Notes: generated by a model not told the origin, from the sequence alone. Shown: positions 1 through 6,146, numbered from the stretch's first letter. The stretch: DNA of 8,217 bases from JAKLDO01 sp035354435 (GCA_035354435.1 DAOQAY010000125.1:1-8217), one strand, 5' to 3'. Translations and numbers: made by a program.

Positions 1-487
1 TCTTGTCACCTATTGCATAAGCATCAACTTCAGCAGTATCTTTTACAAAAACATAAATTCCGGAGTATGGTTTTGCGGTTGCAATAAGTTCAGAAACATA
101 CATACCTTTTATATTTGTATTAACATAACTGGTATCCTGATTGTAAACTATACCGACAACAACACACTCAAATGTAACTTCTGTGTCGAGGGCGATTTCA
201 CCTTTCTGTATTTTTGTAATTGTGCCGTCTTCACCGGTATTGCCTGTGTTACCAGTATTTCCAGTGTCACCGGTATTTCCAGTGTCACCAGTATTTCCAG
301 TGTCACCGGTATTTCCAGTGTCGCCAGTATTACCCGTATCGCCAGTGTTTCCAGTGTCGCCTGTATTGCCTGTGTTGCCTGTGTCACCAGTATTGCCATC
401 GTCCTTTTTCGTACTTGTAGTGTTACAACCTAAAATAAGGAACATGACAATAAATGCACTAAACAATCCTGTTGTGATCTTTTTCAT
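1..487 (-). CDS. collagen-like (Gly-X-Thr)n lipoprotein, 3' end beyond window
   Basis: The first 162 codons are visible and the frame is still open at the left edge, so the C-terminus is missing. The start is an ATG at 487 behind a strong AGGAGG seven bases upstream. Residues 1-20 form a lipoprotein signal ending LILG-C with Cys21 as the lipidation site; Asn at +2 would suit outer-membrane sorting by the enterobacterial rule. A short Lys/Asp linker is followed by 18 consecutive Gly-X-Thr triplets from Gly31, where X is only Asn or Asp and mostly alternates, then a GED triplet and Gly88. Residues 89-162 look like a beta-rich domain (ITKIQKGEIALDTEVTFECVVVGI, then GMYVSE and YSGIYVFV). This resembles the OB-fold-like modules often found in delta-proteobacterial surface proteins; that match is from memory. 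The Gly-X-Thr tract probably acts as a stalk, perhaps trimeric and O-glycosylated on Thr. The gene has its own likely promoter just upstream. The lipoprotein call is firm; the function is unknown. Confidence 0.85.
   Translation of the reverse strand, partial: MKKITTGLFSAFIVMFLILGCNTTSTKKDDGNTGDTGNTGNTGDTGNTGDTGNTGDTGNTGDTGNTGDTGNTGDTGNTGNTGNTGEDGTITKIQKGEIALDTEVTFECVVVGIVYNQDTSYVNTNIKGMYVSELIATAKPYSGIYVFVKDTAEVDAYAIGDK
236..397 (-). repeat. 18-bp tandem repeat encoding GNT/GDT triplets
   Basis: The region is nine 18-bp units (162 bp, codons 31-84 of the collagen-like lipoprotein), each encoding two Gly-X-Thr triplets. The central four units (254-325) are almost identical: each reads GG(C/T)GACACTGGAAATAC(C/T), and the last base alternates C, T, C, T. 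That gives a 36-bp higher-order period, a sign of recent duplication. The outer units are more diverged at synonymous positions. All units are multiples of three, so copy-number change would lengthen or shorten the stalk without breaking the frame. Confidence 0.9.
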
Positions 488-531
488 AATCAACCTCCTG
501 CTGTTATTAACTTCAACAAACGAACTTGGTT

Positions 532-559
532 ATTATATCCTTCTGGAAAAAATAAGAAA
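532..559 (-). promoter_or_regulatory. probable promoter of the collagen-like lipoprotein gene
   Basis: The 79-base gap after the TPR-like gene contains a perfect TATAAT (537-532, leftward). A weak TTTCTT lies 16 bases upstream (559-554). Transcription would start near 525, giving an untranslated leader of about 38 bases before the ATG at 487. The -10 is convincing; the -35 is poor, so an activator or an alternative -35 may be needed. Read-through from the TPR-like gene is also possible. Confidence 0.45.
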
Positions 560-566
560 GCAAAAC

Positions 567-1601
567 TTAGACATCGAACATTTTAATCTTTGAATCAGTA
601 TTTTCGATCTTGCTGTCGACCTTTTCCCTTATCTGATCTTCGAGCTTAAGAACAGATAAAGCCTCGACATCATCAGGAAAATATTTCAGAATTTTGTGAA
701 AATATATGTTCCTGTATACTATATTTCCTTCATCTGAGTATATATTTGCTATAATTTTTAATATCTTTCCATAAGTCTGAATATCACCCATTTTTTTATG
801 GACAAAAGCCTCTCTTTTAAGAAGATTGACATTCCTCGGATCTCTCATTGTGAGCTTCTTTATAAGTATTAAAGCTCTGTCATACTGTTCCATTTCAATT
901 CTGGTTTCCACAAGTTCAACAAGTATAGCAATATTATCTTTTCTTATTGAGTGAAGCATCATCAGACACGCTTCTCTTTCCTTGACACTTTTTTCACCTT
1001 CCGCCGCAAGTTTTTCTTTAAGGGGCATCAATATTGCAAATGCATCATCACACATATTTTCGGAAATCATTGTTCCGGCAAGATTAAGCAAATCCTTTTG
1101 GGTTGCCTGATTCATATCCCTGATTCTTCTCAGCAGGAAAATGGCCGTCATTTTGTCATTCTTCTTAATATAATAAGCCGCAGCTTTTCTATATTTCTCG
1201 GGTGCATCAGAAAACCTGCCGAGTCTGATATCAAGGTCAGCAGAAAACATATTAAGAGGTCCGTGATCAGGCAGGATCTTCAAACCCAGATTGATATAGG
1301 TTATAGACTGCGAAGGGTTTTTGCTTTCAAGAGCTCTGTGAGCAAGTCCGATGTATATGTCAACAGCTTTCTCAGGCTTATTATATGAAATATACAGATC
1401 GGCAAGCTGTGTCAACAGATCTGTCCTATTATTGTTTTTCTGGATATCTGCAAGAATTTTATTGGCTTTTACATCGCCAACAATATCAGACACATCAGTA
1501 TTTGTGACTTTTATCAGACTTTGAACTTCCTTAGCGCTGAAAGTTTTAGACATATCCTTTGTAAGTATTTTTTTTACTTTTTCGAAAAAACTTTGACTCA
1601 T
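567..1601 (-). CDS. TPR-like helical-repeat protein
   Basis: This 344-residue protein has no signal peptide and no membrane segment, so it is probably cytoplasmic. From about residue 60 to 316 it is built of paired amphipathic helices with tetratricopeptide-like spacing. Examples are 62-95 (LLTQLADLYISYNKPEKAVD), 96-130 with the typical LGLKILPDHG turn, 130-165, and 225-262 (YDRALILIKKLTMRDPRN). The first 50 residues are a separate helical segment. The C-terminus holds a short charged duplication (DSKIENTDSKIK). TPR arrays are protein-interaction scaffolds; the partner cannot be read from the sequence. The ATG at 1601 is preceded by a weak AGGTC, and the start falls about 26 bases after a predicted transcription start from a near-consensus promoter. 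The gene seems to be a transcription unit separate from the sialidase cluster upstream. Confidence 0.85.
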   Translation of the reverse strand: MSQSFFEKVKKILTKDMSKTFSAKEVQSLIKVTNTDVSDIVGDVKANKILADIQKNNNRTDLLTQLADLYISYNKPEKAVDIYIGLAHRALESKNPSQSITYINLGLKILPDHGPLNMFSADLDIRLGRFSDAPEKYRKAAAYYIKKNDKMTAIFLLRRIRDMNQATQKDLLNLAGTMISENMCDDAFAILMPLKEKLAAEGEKSVKEREACLMMLHSIRKDNIAILVELVETRIEMEQYDRALILIKKLTMRDPRNVNLLKREAFVHKKMGDIQTYGKILKIIANIYSDEGNIVYRNIYFHKILKYFPDDVEALSVLKLEDQIREKVDSKIENTDSKIKMFDV

Positions 1602-1633
1602 TCAATGACCTATATTTCAAACTGCACCCAAAT

Positions 1634-1661
1634 ATTATACAATCATACATTTTTTTGTCAA
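1634..1661 (-). promoter_or_regulatory. strong sigma-70-type promoter of the TPR-like gene
   Basis: Reading leftward, a perfect TTGACA (1661-1656), a 16-base spacer and a perfect TATAAT (1639-1634) precede the TPR-like gene. Predicted transcription starts near 1627, about 26 bases before the ATG. A second exact TTGACA lies 12 bases further upstream (1673-1668), too far from this -10 to serve it. The rest of the 156-base gap between the sialidase-like gene and this one is AT-rich and holds no credible gene. Confidence 0.75.
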
Positions 1662-1757
1662 AAGGATTGTCAACCTTTTTCTTTAATAATCATAAATTCT
1701 TGTAATCATTTTTAATAATACGCAGAAAACTACAAATTTAGAATTTTGTATTATTTT

Positions 1758-3044
1758 TTAACCTTTGACAGTTTCCTGAAAATTCAGCACTTTTAAGCTG
1801 ATACCTGCACCGCCGGGAAGATAATAAACCACCAGCAGTCTGTTTCCTTCAAGTTCAACCATACCGGGATATCCGCATTCTGCCAGACCGCAATCTTCAA
1901 TTTCAACAACCTCAGACCAGGTTTCACCCTGATCGAGTGAATACACCATTGAAACGGCTTCTCTATTTACCGATGATGTCCAGTCAAGCCATCTGAAGGA
2001 ACTGACGATCACTCCGTTATCAAGTTTTAAAAGTTCTGGGGCATGAGCAACAAATCCCAGACTTTTATATGCAGACCATGTTTTTCCGCCGTCATCTGAA
2101 ACCGACTGCATAAGATCACCCTTCGCACCGGGAGATGCTCCATATGCTGTCCTGACTTGCAATATCCACCTGTTTTCATTGACTTTCAGCAGTGCCGGCT
2201 CCTGAATCCATGTGTTTTCCGGAATCTCAGCTTCAACAGGATACATTTCCCAGCTTAATCCACTGTCATTACTTATAAAAAAGACGACGGGACCTTTCGG
2301 AGTTTTTGACATATTGTTAAAGTTCAAGCTGTTTCCGCCATATCCCGGAATTATAAGTCTTGTGCCGTCTTCAACAATCGAGCTTGATGATGCATAAACT
2401 TTTATCTCTGCACCTTCAGAATCGACCCATATACCTTCCTCATTCAGCTCTGATGAACCGGAATAATCAAAAACCCCGGTGTCTACCTGAGTGTAATTTC
2501 CGAATTCTGTTCCGTTTTTGTCAGCAGCAGCAAACATTATATGATGCACCCACGGCTCGGAATAATCTACCGGATATCTGTACTGAAACCAGTTTACGGC
2601 AACTCTTCCATCTGAAAGCACTGTAATTGAAGGATCTCTATCATCTATTGTATTGTCGTTGATTATTTCATCAGGATCACCCCAGTGTATCCCGTCTTCA
2701 GAATGGTGAATAATTATTCTGCCGCTATCTTCGGCATGTCCAGCACCCATTCTGTAAACAAGCATAAATTTTCCGGTTTGCAGTTTCACAACATCAGGAA
2801 AAGCATAATGTTTCGAGGATGATGAGACAATATCCGTTCTTTCATCAGGTATTTCAAATTCAATTGATTCTACAACAACCTCGTCTGTATCATCATCAGC
2901 AACCGCATCGGCATCGGCATCAGCATCCGTTTCAATGTCACTGGCGGCATCTTTGTCATTTGAACTGCTATTATTTTCACTGCATGAAGAAAACAACATC
3001 ATTACGGCAATAAAAGAAAATAGAGCTATCTCTTTCAGCATCAT
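1758..3044 (-). CDS. sialidase-like (BNR/Asp-box) lipoprotein
   Basis: The product has 428 residues counted from the ATG at 3044. A lipoprotein signal ends LFSS-C with Cys21; Phe at -3 is unusual for a lipobox. An Asp/Ser/Ala-rich spacer (about 22-60) includes a TDADADADA run. The rest is a predicted six-bladed beta-propeller of the sialidase superfamily. Four Asp-boxes are visible: SEDGIHW (115-121), SNDSGLSW (258-265), SDDGGKTW (316-323) and SLDQGETW (369-376). The blade motifs FPDVVKLQTGKF, DDRDPSI, HAPELLKLDNG and GYPGMVELEG fit the BNR exo-sialidase-like family. Candidate active-site residues include Arg98, Arg136, Arg298, Arg351 and Tyr392 to Pro393 around GYP, but I could not align them to a characterised enzyme. 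The substrate could be sialic acid or another glycan, or the fold may only bind. AGAGGTGG precedes two adjacent ATGs (3044 and 3041); a GTG at 3050 lies inside this ribosome binding site. Only 13 bases separate it from the upstream lipoprotein gene. Confidence 0.82.
   Translation of the reverse strand: MMLKEIALFSFIAVMMLFSSCSENNSSSNDKDAASDIETDADADADAVADDDTDEVVVESIEFEIPDERTDIVSSSSKHYAFPDVVKLQTGKFMLVYRMGAGHAEDSGRIIIHHSEDGIHWGDPDEIINDNTIDDRDPSITVLSDGRVAVNWFQYRYPVDYSEPWVHHIMFAAADKNGTEFGNYTQVDTGVFDYSGSSELNEEGIWVDSEGAEIKVYASSSSIVEDGTRLIIPGYGGNSLNFNNMSKTPKGPVVFFISNDSGLSWEMYPVEAEIPENTWIQEPALLKVNENRWILQVRTAYGASPGAKGDLMQSVSDDGGKTWSAYKSLGFVAHAPELLKLDNGVIVSSFRWLDWTSSVNREAVSMVYSLDQGETWSEVVEIEDCGLAECGYPGMVELEGNRLLVVYYLPGGAGISLKVLNFQETVKG
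2905..2928 (-). repeat. hexamer repeat encoding an Asp-Ala spacer
   Basis: Four tandem six-base units (gcatcN on the + strand) encode the Asp-Ala-Asp-Ala run in the spacer between the lipidated cysteine and the beta-propeller of the sialidase-like protein. This is a flexible acidic linker. The short perfect units could gain or lose copies in frame. Confidence 0.7.
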
Positions 3045-3057
3045 GACCACCTCTTAA

Positions 3058-4017
3058 TTACTGACAAACAGTAAAACCGGAACTCTGAATATCGCTTGTG
3101 ACATCACCTTCCGGTGTCTGTGATGGCAGATAAAGACCTATCGCACTGGTGGTAAACGAAAAATCACCTGCGGAACCAGCCGTAAGATTGATAGAATTGA
3201 CTGTCAAAGTACCATATCCGACAAGTATTATGCAGTCCGCATCATCAACTATGTCAGTGACTATGAAATTGACCTCATTCTCATTCTTTATTCCAATTGA
3301 AAGTGTCGCTCCGGCTTCAGCATCAGCGATTGTTGCACCCATAACAATGTACGGAGTTGTGAAAGATGATGTGCTATTATCATCAACAAAATAAGACCGC
3401 TGAACAAACTGAACAGTGGTCGAATCATAAAAACCTGCCAGCCAGTGTGTATTCGCCTGATTATGAGGAATATAGTAAGTTCCGTTTGTCATAGTAATCG
3501 TTGCCGAAAAAAGAGGAGTGGAATAAAGCTCATTCGACTGGTTGGCGCCTTCACTGAAGCTTGTCGTTCCGTTATAGAGATAATCGACCGTGAATGTTTT
3601 TGCAGGAATTGTTGCAAGCGGAGTCACCTCTTCAGGCTTTGCAATACAGTTTGTCGTGTCCCATCCTGTGCAGGAAGCTTTGCAGACTGCCATTCCGCTT
3701 TCAAAATTAGTATCCAGCGTTGTACATTGAACAGAGTTTTTATCACAAAGCTCTCCTGTTTCTATCTTGCCGTTACCGCATTCCTGCTTAACATCTTCAT
3801 CATTCAGGATATTATTATCAGTCTGATCGTCAGAATTATTACCGCTTTCATCTGCTTCACTCTGCGAATCATCATTATCAGGCAGAATAACGGAATCAGA
3901 ATCGGTTATAACACAACTCGCATCAGAATCAGCAAGTTCAGGATCACAAAGACAGTCTTCATACATACAGGACACACTTAAAAACGCAACTGCCGTAAAA
4001 ATCATCAACTTTTTCAT
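3058..4017 (-). CDS. lipoprotein with six-cysteine CGNG...GELCD module
   Basis: The product has 319 residues from the ATG at 4017, chosen because GGAAGG lies six bases upstream and the signal peptide begins there (MKKLMIFTAVAFLSVS); an in-frame codon at 4056 has neither. Cys17 is the probable lipidation site, though Ser at -3 makes the lipobox non-canonical. Three further cysteines follow early (22, 24 and 35). Residues 36-78 form an Asp/Ser/Asn-rich acidic spacer. Residues 80-124 are a compact module with six cysteines (80, 91, 98, 112, 116, 124), starting CGNGKIETGELCD and ending with a GWDTTNC motif, typical of surface proteins in Myxococcota-like genomes. Residues 140-319 are Thr/Ser/Asn-rich and predicted all-beta, of no family I recognise. 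The gene ends 13 bases before the sialidase-like gene, so the two are surely one transcript. It is probably a surface-exposed, disulphide-stabilised protein of unknown function. Confidence 0.8.
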   Translation of the reverse strand: MKKLMIFTAVAFLSVSCMYEDCLCDPELADSDASCVITDSDSVILPDNDDSQSEADESGNNSDDQTDNNILNDEDVKQECGNGKIETGELCDKNSVQCTTLDTNFESGMAVCKASCTGWDTTNCIAKPEEVTPLATIPAKTFTVDYLYNGTTSFSEGANQSNELYSTPLFSATITMTNGTYYIPHNQANTHWLAGFYDSTTVQFVQRSYFVDDNSTSSFTTPYIVMGATIADAEAGATLSIGIKNENEVNFIVTDIVDDADCIILVGYGTLTVNSINLTAGSAGDFSFTTSAIGLYLPSQTPEGDVTSDIQSSGFTVCQ

Positions 4018-4054
4018 ATTTACCTTCCAGAGATCAAAAAAACACACGAACCCC

Positions 4055-4082
4055 ATTTTAACCCTATTTGCCGATATATCAA
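4055..4082 (-). promoter_or_regulatory. possible internal promoter for the two lipoprotein genes
   Basis: TTGATA (4082-4077, overlapping the MFS stop codon), a 16-base spacer and TAAAAT (4060-4055) read leftward into the 61-base gap before the cysteine-module lipoprotein gene. Each hexamer has one mismatch to consensus. If active, it would let the two lipoproteins be made independently of START and MFS. In AT-rich DNA such matches arise by chance, so confidence is modest. Confidence 0.35.
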
Positions 4083-5323
4083 CTTTGACTGACCGGTTTT
4101 TCCAGAATAGATTTCATTATCAGAACTGCGGCGGCAAAAAAGAGTATTGCAGCAATAAATGGAAGCATTATGTGGATTTTCATCAGTCCGTATCCGAGTA
4201 CAGGCCATATGAAACCTCTGATTCCGGTAAGCGTGACATGAATTGAAGTCATTTGAGGAATCTCTTTGTTGCTGTTCGCAAAATACATGGGACCTATGTT
4301 CCAGCATAGAGTTACTGCCGCCATTCCGATCCCGAAAATTATATAGGAAAGGTATATAAACCACTTCGCAAGATCATTAGGAACATAGTATGCTCCCATC
4401 ATCGCTACAGGATGAAAGATCAGAATAAAAAAAGCCAGAACACCGACAAACACCGGATCTCTGTCGAAAAGTTTCCCCATCAGCGGCATGAAGACAATTA
4501 TCACTATTGCCGAAAGAACTCCTCTGCCGAAAGATATGACGCTATATGCAAGGTTGAGATGATCTACAAGCAGTATCGGAACAGCAGGAAGGACAACCAT
4601 AAAACCGCCTCCGTATATAAAAAAAGCGACTTCATATATATAAAACCTCCTGTTTTTCCTGAAAACTTCAATAAGTGTCGGAAAAATAAAGAGATCCATC
4701 TTATCTGCGGACATTTTTTCCTGCACCCATTCATTCACAGGAACAAAGCCAAGCATAAAAAATGATATGAATGACACAAGTCCTGCGATGGAAAAAAGAA
4801 TAACATATATCGAACTATCGGTATCCATCCATCTGCCGAAAGCATAGACTGCAATTATAAAAATGATCTTATTGACAGATATTGAATAAGCGAAGATCTT
4901 TCCAAGCTCTGTTTTTGCGTAATTCATTTTCATATAGATGTTCTGGACAGGCTTTATGAATGTATCGCCCAGATAATAGAGTCCCGTCAGAACAAGCAGA
5001 GAAACCGGTCCGCTGAAAAAAAAGAAAAGAACCATGGGAAGTCTGGTGACAAGTGCGGCAAGAGTGATTATCAGCTTTATTTTATGGGGATATTTCAAAA
5101 GTATGTGTGAAAAATATATACTGAAAAGGTTAGTTGCCGAACCGAGCATCGTGAATATCGCAATAATCAGAGGAGATGCACCCATTTCGCGGCGCATAAT
5201 AACTTCCGCCATTATCATAAATCCGTAAACAGCACCTTCAAGCCCGCTGTGAACCATTTGGATGGAAAGAGTTTCAGCCCTTGCAGACTTGAATGACATT
5301 CTCTTTACGGAAAAGCTGTTCAA
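4079..5323 (-). CDS. MFS-type transporter, 12 membrane helices
   Basis: This inner-membrane protein is up to 414 residues long. Hydrophobic segments are visible at about 23-43, 50-76, 84-104, 107-125, 150-165, 170-193, then, after a charged central loop (194-229), at 232-253, 262-284, 290-313, 320-345, 364-384 and 386-406. This two-times-six layout is that of the major facilitator superfamily. The loop after the eighth helix reads GKLFDRDP, like the family's conserved G-x-L-x-D-R-x-G loop motif. Substrate is unknown; no subfamily signature stood out. The start is uncertain. TTG at 5323 directly follows the TAA of the START gene, as if translationally coupled, but has only a weak ribosome site. 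An ATG at 5299 would give 406 residues and also lacks a good site. The tight junction with a periplasmic lipid-binding START protein suggests a hydrophobic cargo, which is inference. Confidence 0.82.
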   Translation of the reverse strand: MNSFSVKRMSFKSARAETLSIQMVHSGLEGAVYGFMIMAEVIMRREMGASPLIIAIFTMLGSATNLFSIYFSHILLKYPHKIKLIITLAALVTRLPMVLFFFFSGPVSLLVLTGLYYLGDTFIKPVQNIYMKMNYAKTELGKIFAYSISVNKIIFIIAVYAFGRWMDTDSSIYVILFSIAGLVSFISFFMLGFVPVNEWVQEKMSADKMDLFIFPTLIEVFRKNRRFYIYEVAFFIYGGGFMVVLPAVPILLVDHLNLAYSVISFGRGVLSAIVIIVFMPLMGKLFDRDPVFVGVLAFFILIFHPVAMMGAYYVPNDLAKWFIYLSYIIFGIGMAAVTLCWNIGPMYFANSNKEIPQMTSIHVTLTGIRGFIWPVLGYGLMKIHIMLPFIAAILFFAAAVLIMKSILEKPVSQS

Positions 5324-5944
5324 TTAAGATTTACCGCCGGATTTGCGTCTTTTTGCAATCTCGTTATGAAGTGCCATAATAGTGTCAGGAACTGCCTTCT
5401 TGTTTGCAAGGTTCTTAACCCACAGAGGCAGACTTCCGGCAGGATCGGTATAAATGTAGTATTCTATTTCGAGTTCGTCATTGGGAAGCTGTCTGAATTT
5501 CCAGTAACCGCGATTGACAACGACCCTCACTTTCCCGTCTTTTTCCGGATACCCGGCATCAGTAAAAGGTTCCCATGTGACTGAAACCGTTCCGTCACTG
5601 TTTTTCACTTCACAGGATTTCACCAGATAATCTCTGTCAGAGGCCATCGGAGCATCAATGACATTATAAGACCAGTCACATACAGTGTCTTTTTTCAGCA
5701 ATTCAGAATGGATAATATATTTGAACACTTTCGGGTGTGTAAGCCTGTCAAACATAATATCGACAGCCTCTTTTACCGTGCCTGTTATAAATGCAACCGC
5801 TTTCACTTCCTTTATTTCAGAACCGGGAACCACACGGTTATACAACTTCATTTTTTCTGAATTTTCCACAAGGTTCCAGCCGGTTTCTTCAGCAAAAACA
5901 TTAACACTGAGAATAACAATAAAAACAATCAGAAAAAATCTCAT
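5324..5944 (-). CDS. secreted START-domain lipid-binding protein
   Basis: The product has 206 residues from the ATG at 5944, chosen because GGAGG sits six bases upstream and a clean signal peptide begins there (MRFFLIVFIVILSVNVFA, cleavage likely after Ala18). An upstream in-frame start at 5998 would overlap the promoter. The mature part matches the START (StAR-related lipid transfer) fold: an N-terminal strand pair with VVPGSEIKEVKAV (38-50), a helix with the LTHPKVFKYI segment (68-77), and the strongly conserved DAPMASDRDYLV (97-108). It then has GYWKFRQLP (146-154) and the C-terminal helix introduced by TDPAGSLPLWVKNL (166-179). The family binds one hydrophobic ligand in a closed cavity. 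With a signal peptide this member should act in the periplasm. It is the first gene of the leftward operon and abuts the MFS transporter. Ligand unknown. Confidence 0.88.
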   Translation of the reverse strand: MRFFLIVFIVILSVNVFAEETGWNLVENSEKMKLYNRVVPGSEIKEVKAVAFITGTVKEAVDIMFDRLTHPKVFKYIIHSELLKKDTVCDWSYNVIDAPMASDRDYLVKSCEVKNSDGTVSVTWEPFTDAGYPEKDGKVRVVVNRGYWKFRQLPNDELEIEYYIYTDPAGSLPLWVKNLANKKAVPDTIMALHNEIAKRRKSGGKS

Positions 5945-5969
5945 AATCAACCTCCATTTTGACGCGCCG

Positions 5970-5998
5970 ATTCTACAAAGAATAAGATAAAATGTCAA
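5970..5998 (-). promoter_or_regulatory. promoter of the START-MFS operon
   Basis: Reading leftward, a perfect TTGACA (5998-5993), a 17-base spacer and TAGAAT (5975-5970, one mismatch) precede the START gene. Transcription should begin near 5963, about 19 bases before the ATG at 5944. The stretch just after the -10 is G/C-rich (CGGCGCG), a discriminator type often linked to stringent or growth-rate control. Confidence 0.72.
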
Positions 5999-6011
5999 AA
6001 CACTATTTTTT

Positions 6012-6023
6012 TCAAAATTTTGA
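6012..6023. promoter_or_regulatory. 12-bp perfect palindrome between divergent promoters
   Basis: The sequence TCAAAATTTTGA is a perfect inverted repeat lying between the two outward-facing -35 boxes (5998 and 6024), touching the tRNA -35. It could be a small operator for a dimeric regulator or merely part of AT-rich UP-element DNA for both promoters. The position is suggestive; the short length and AT content make chance likely. Confidence 0.3.
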
Positions 6024-6052
6024 TTGACAAACAGGTCCTTAATAATTATATT
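6024..6052 (+). promoter_or_regulatory. promoter of the tRNA gene
   Basis: Perfect TTGACA (6024-6029), a 17-base spacer and TATATT (6047-6052, one mismatch). A C/G-rich discriminator (CCCGCTG) follows, as is usual for stable-RNA promoters under growth-rate control. Transcription would begin about ten bases before the mature tRNA 5' end at 6070. AT-rich DNA directly upstream may act as an UP element. Confidence 0.75.
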
Positions 6053-6069
6053 TCCCGCTGTCTGTGTGT

Positions 6070-6146
6070 GGCGAGATAGCTCAGCTGGCTAGAGCAGCGG
6101 ACTCATATCCCGCAGGTCGAGTGTTCAAGTCACTCTCTCGCTACCA
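6070..6146 (+). tRNA. tRNA-Met (anticodon CAU), elongator type preferred
   Basis: A full 77-base cloverleaf with encoded CCA. The acceptor stem is GGCGAGA/TCTCGCT, the D stem GCTC/GAGC, the anticodon loop CTCATAT with CAU at 6104-6106, and the T stem GAGTG/CACTC with loop TTCAAGT; the discriminator is A73. A CAU anticodon can belong to elongator Met, initiator fMet or the lysidine-modified Ile2 tRNA. The lack of an unpaired C1/A72 end and of the GGG/CCC anticodon-stem pairs argues against the initiator. G2-C71, C3-G70 and A73 agree with elongator Met, but Ile2 shares them and is not excluded. Two oddities are a G1-U72 wobble closing pair and an A31/C39 mismatch next to the anticodon loop. A short T-run follows at 6147-6153. 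Confidence 0.9.

Noticed and set aside
236..397. Possible CRISPR-like array
   Set aside because: The 18-bp units are directly contiguous with no unique spacers, keep one reading frame and encode Gly-X-Thr.
183..593. Rightward open frame with a Pro-Val-Ser-Pro-like repeat
   Set aside because: It is the antisense of the Gly-X-Thr repeat; the regular pattern comes from the 18-bp DNA repeat. The leftward frame has a lipoprotein signal, a strong ribosome site and a folded domain; this one does not.
1731..1750. AT-rich hairpin after the sialidase-like gene as a terminator
   Set aside because: The stem is six pairs (TACAAA/TTTGTA) with one GC pair, and the leftward tail is only GTTTT, too weak to call a terminator.
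3445..3981. Rightward 178-codon open frame
   Set aside because: It lies antisense within the cysteine-module lipoprotein gene, has no ribosome site and an Ile/Arg-rich composition typical of an antisense shadow.
4020..4364. Leftward 114-codon open frame overlapping the end of the MFS gene
   Set aside because: It is an out-of-frame shadow; the MFS frame continues through with coherent membrane helices, and this frame has no ribosome site.
5945..5998. Longer N-terminus for the START protein (start at 5998)
   Set aside because: The extension would overlap the predicted promoter, has no ribosome site and would put a charged tail before a clean signal peptide that has its own GGAGG.
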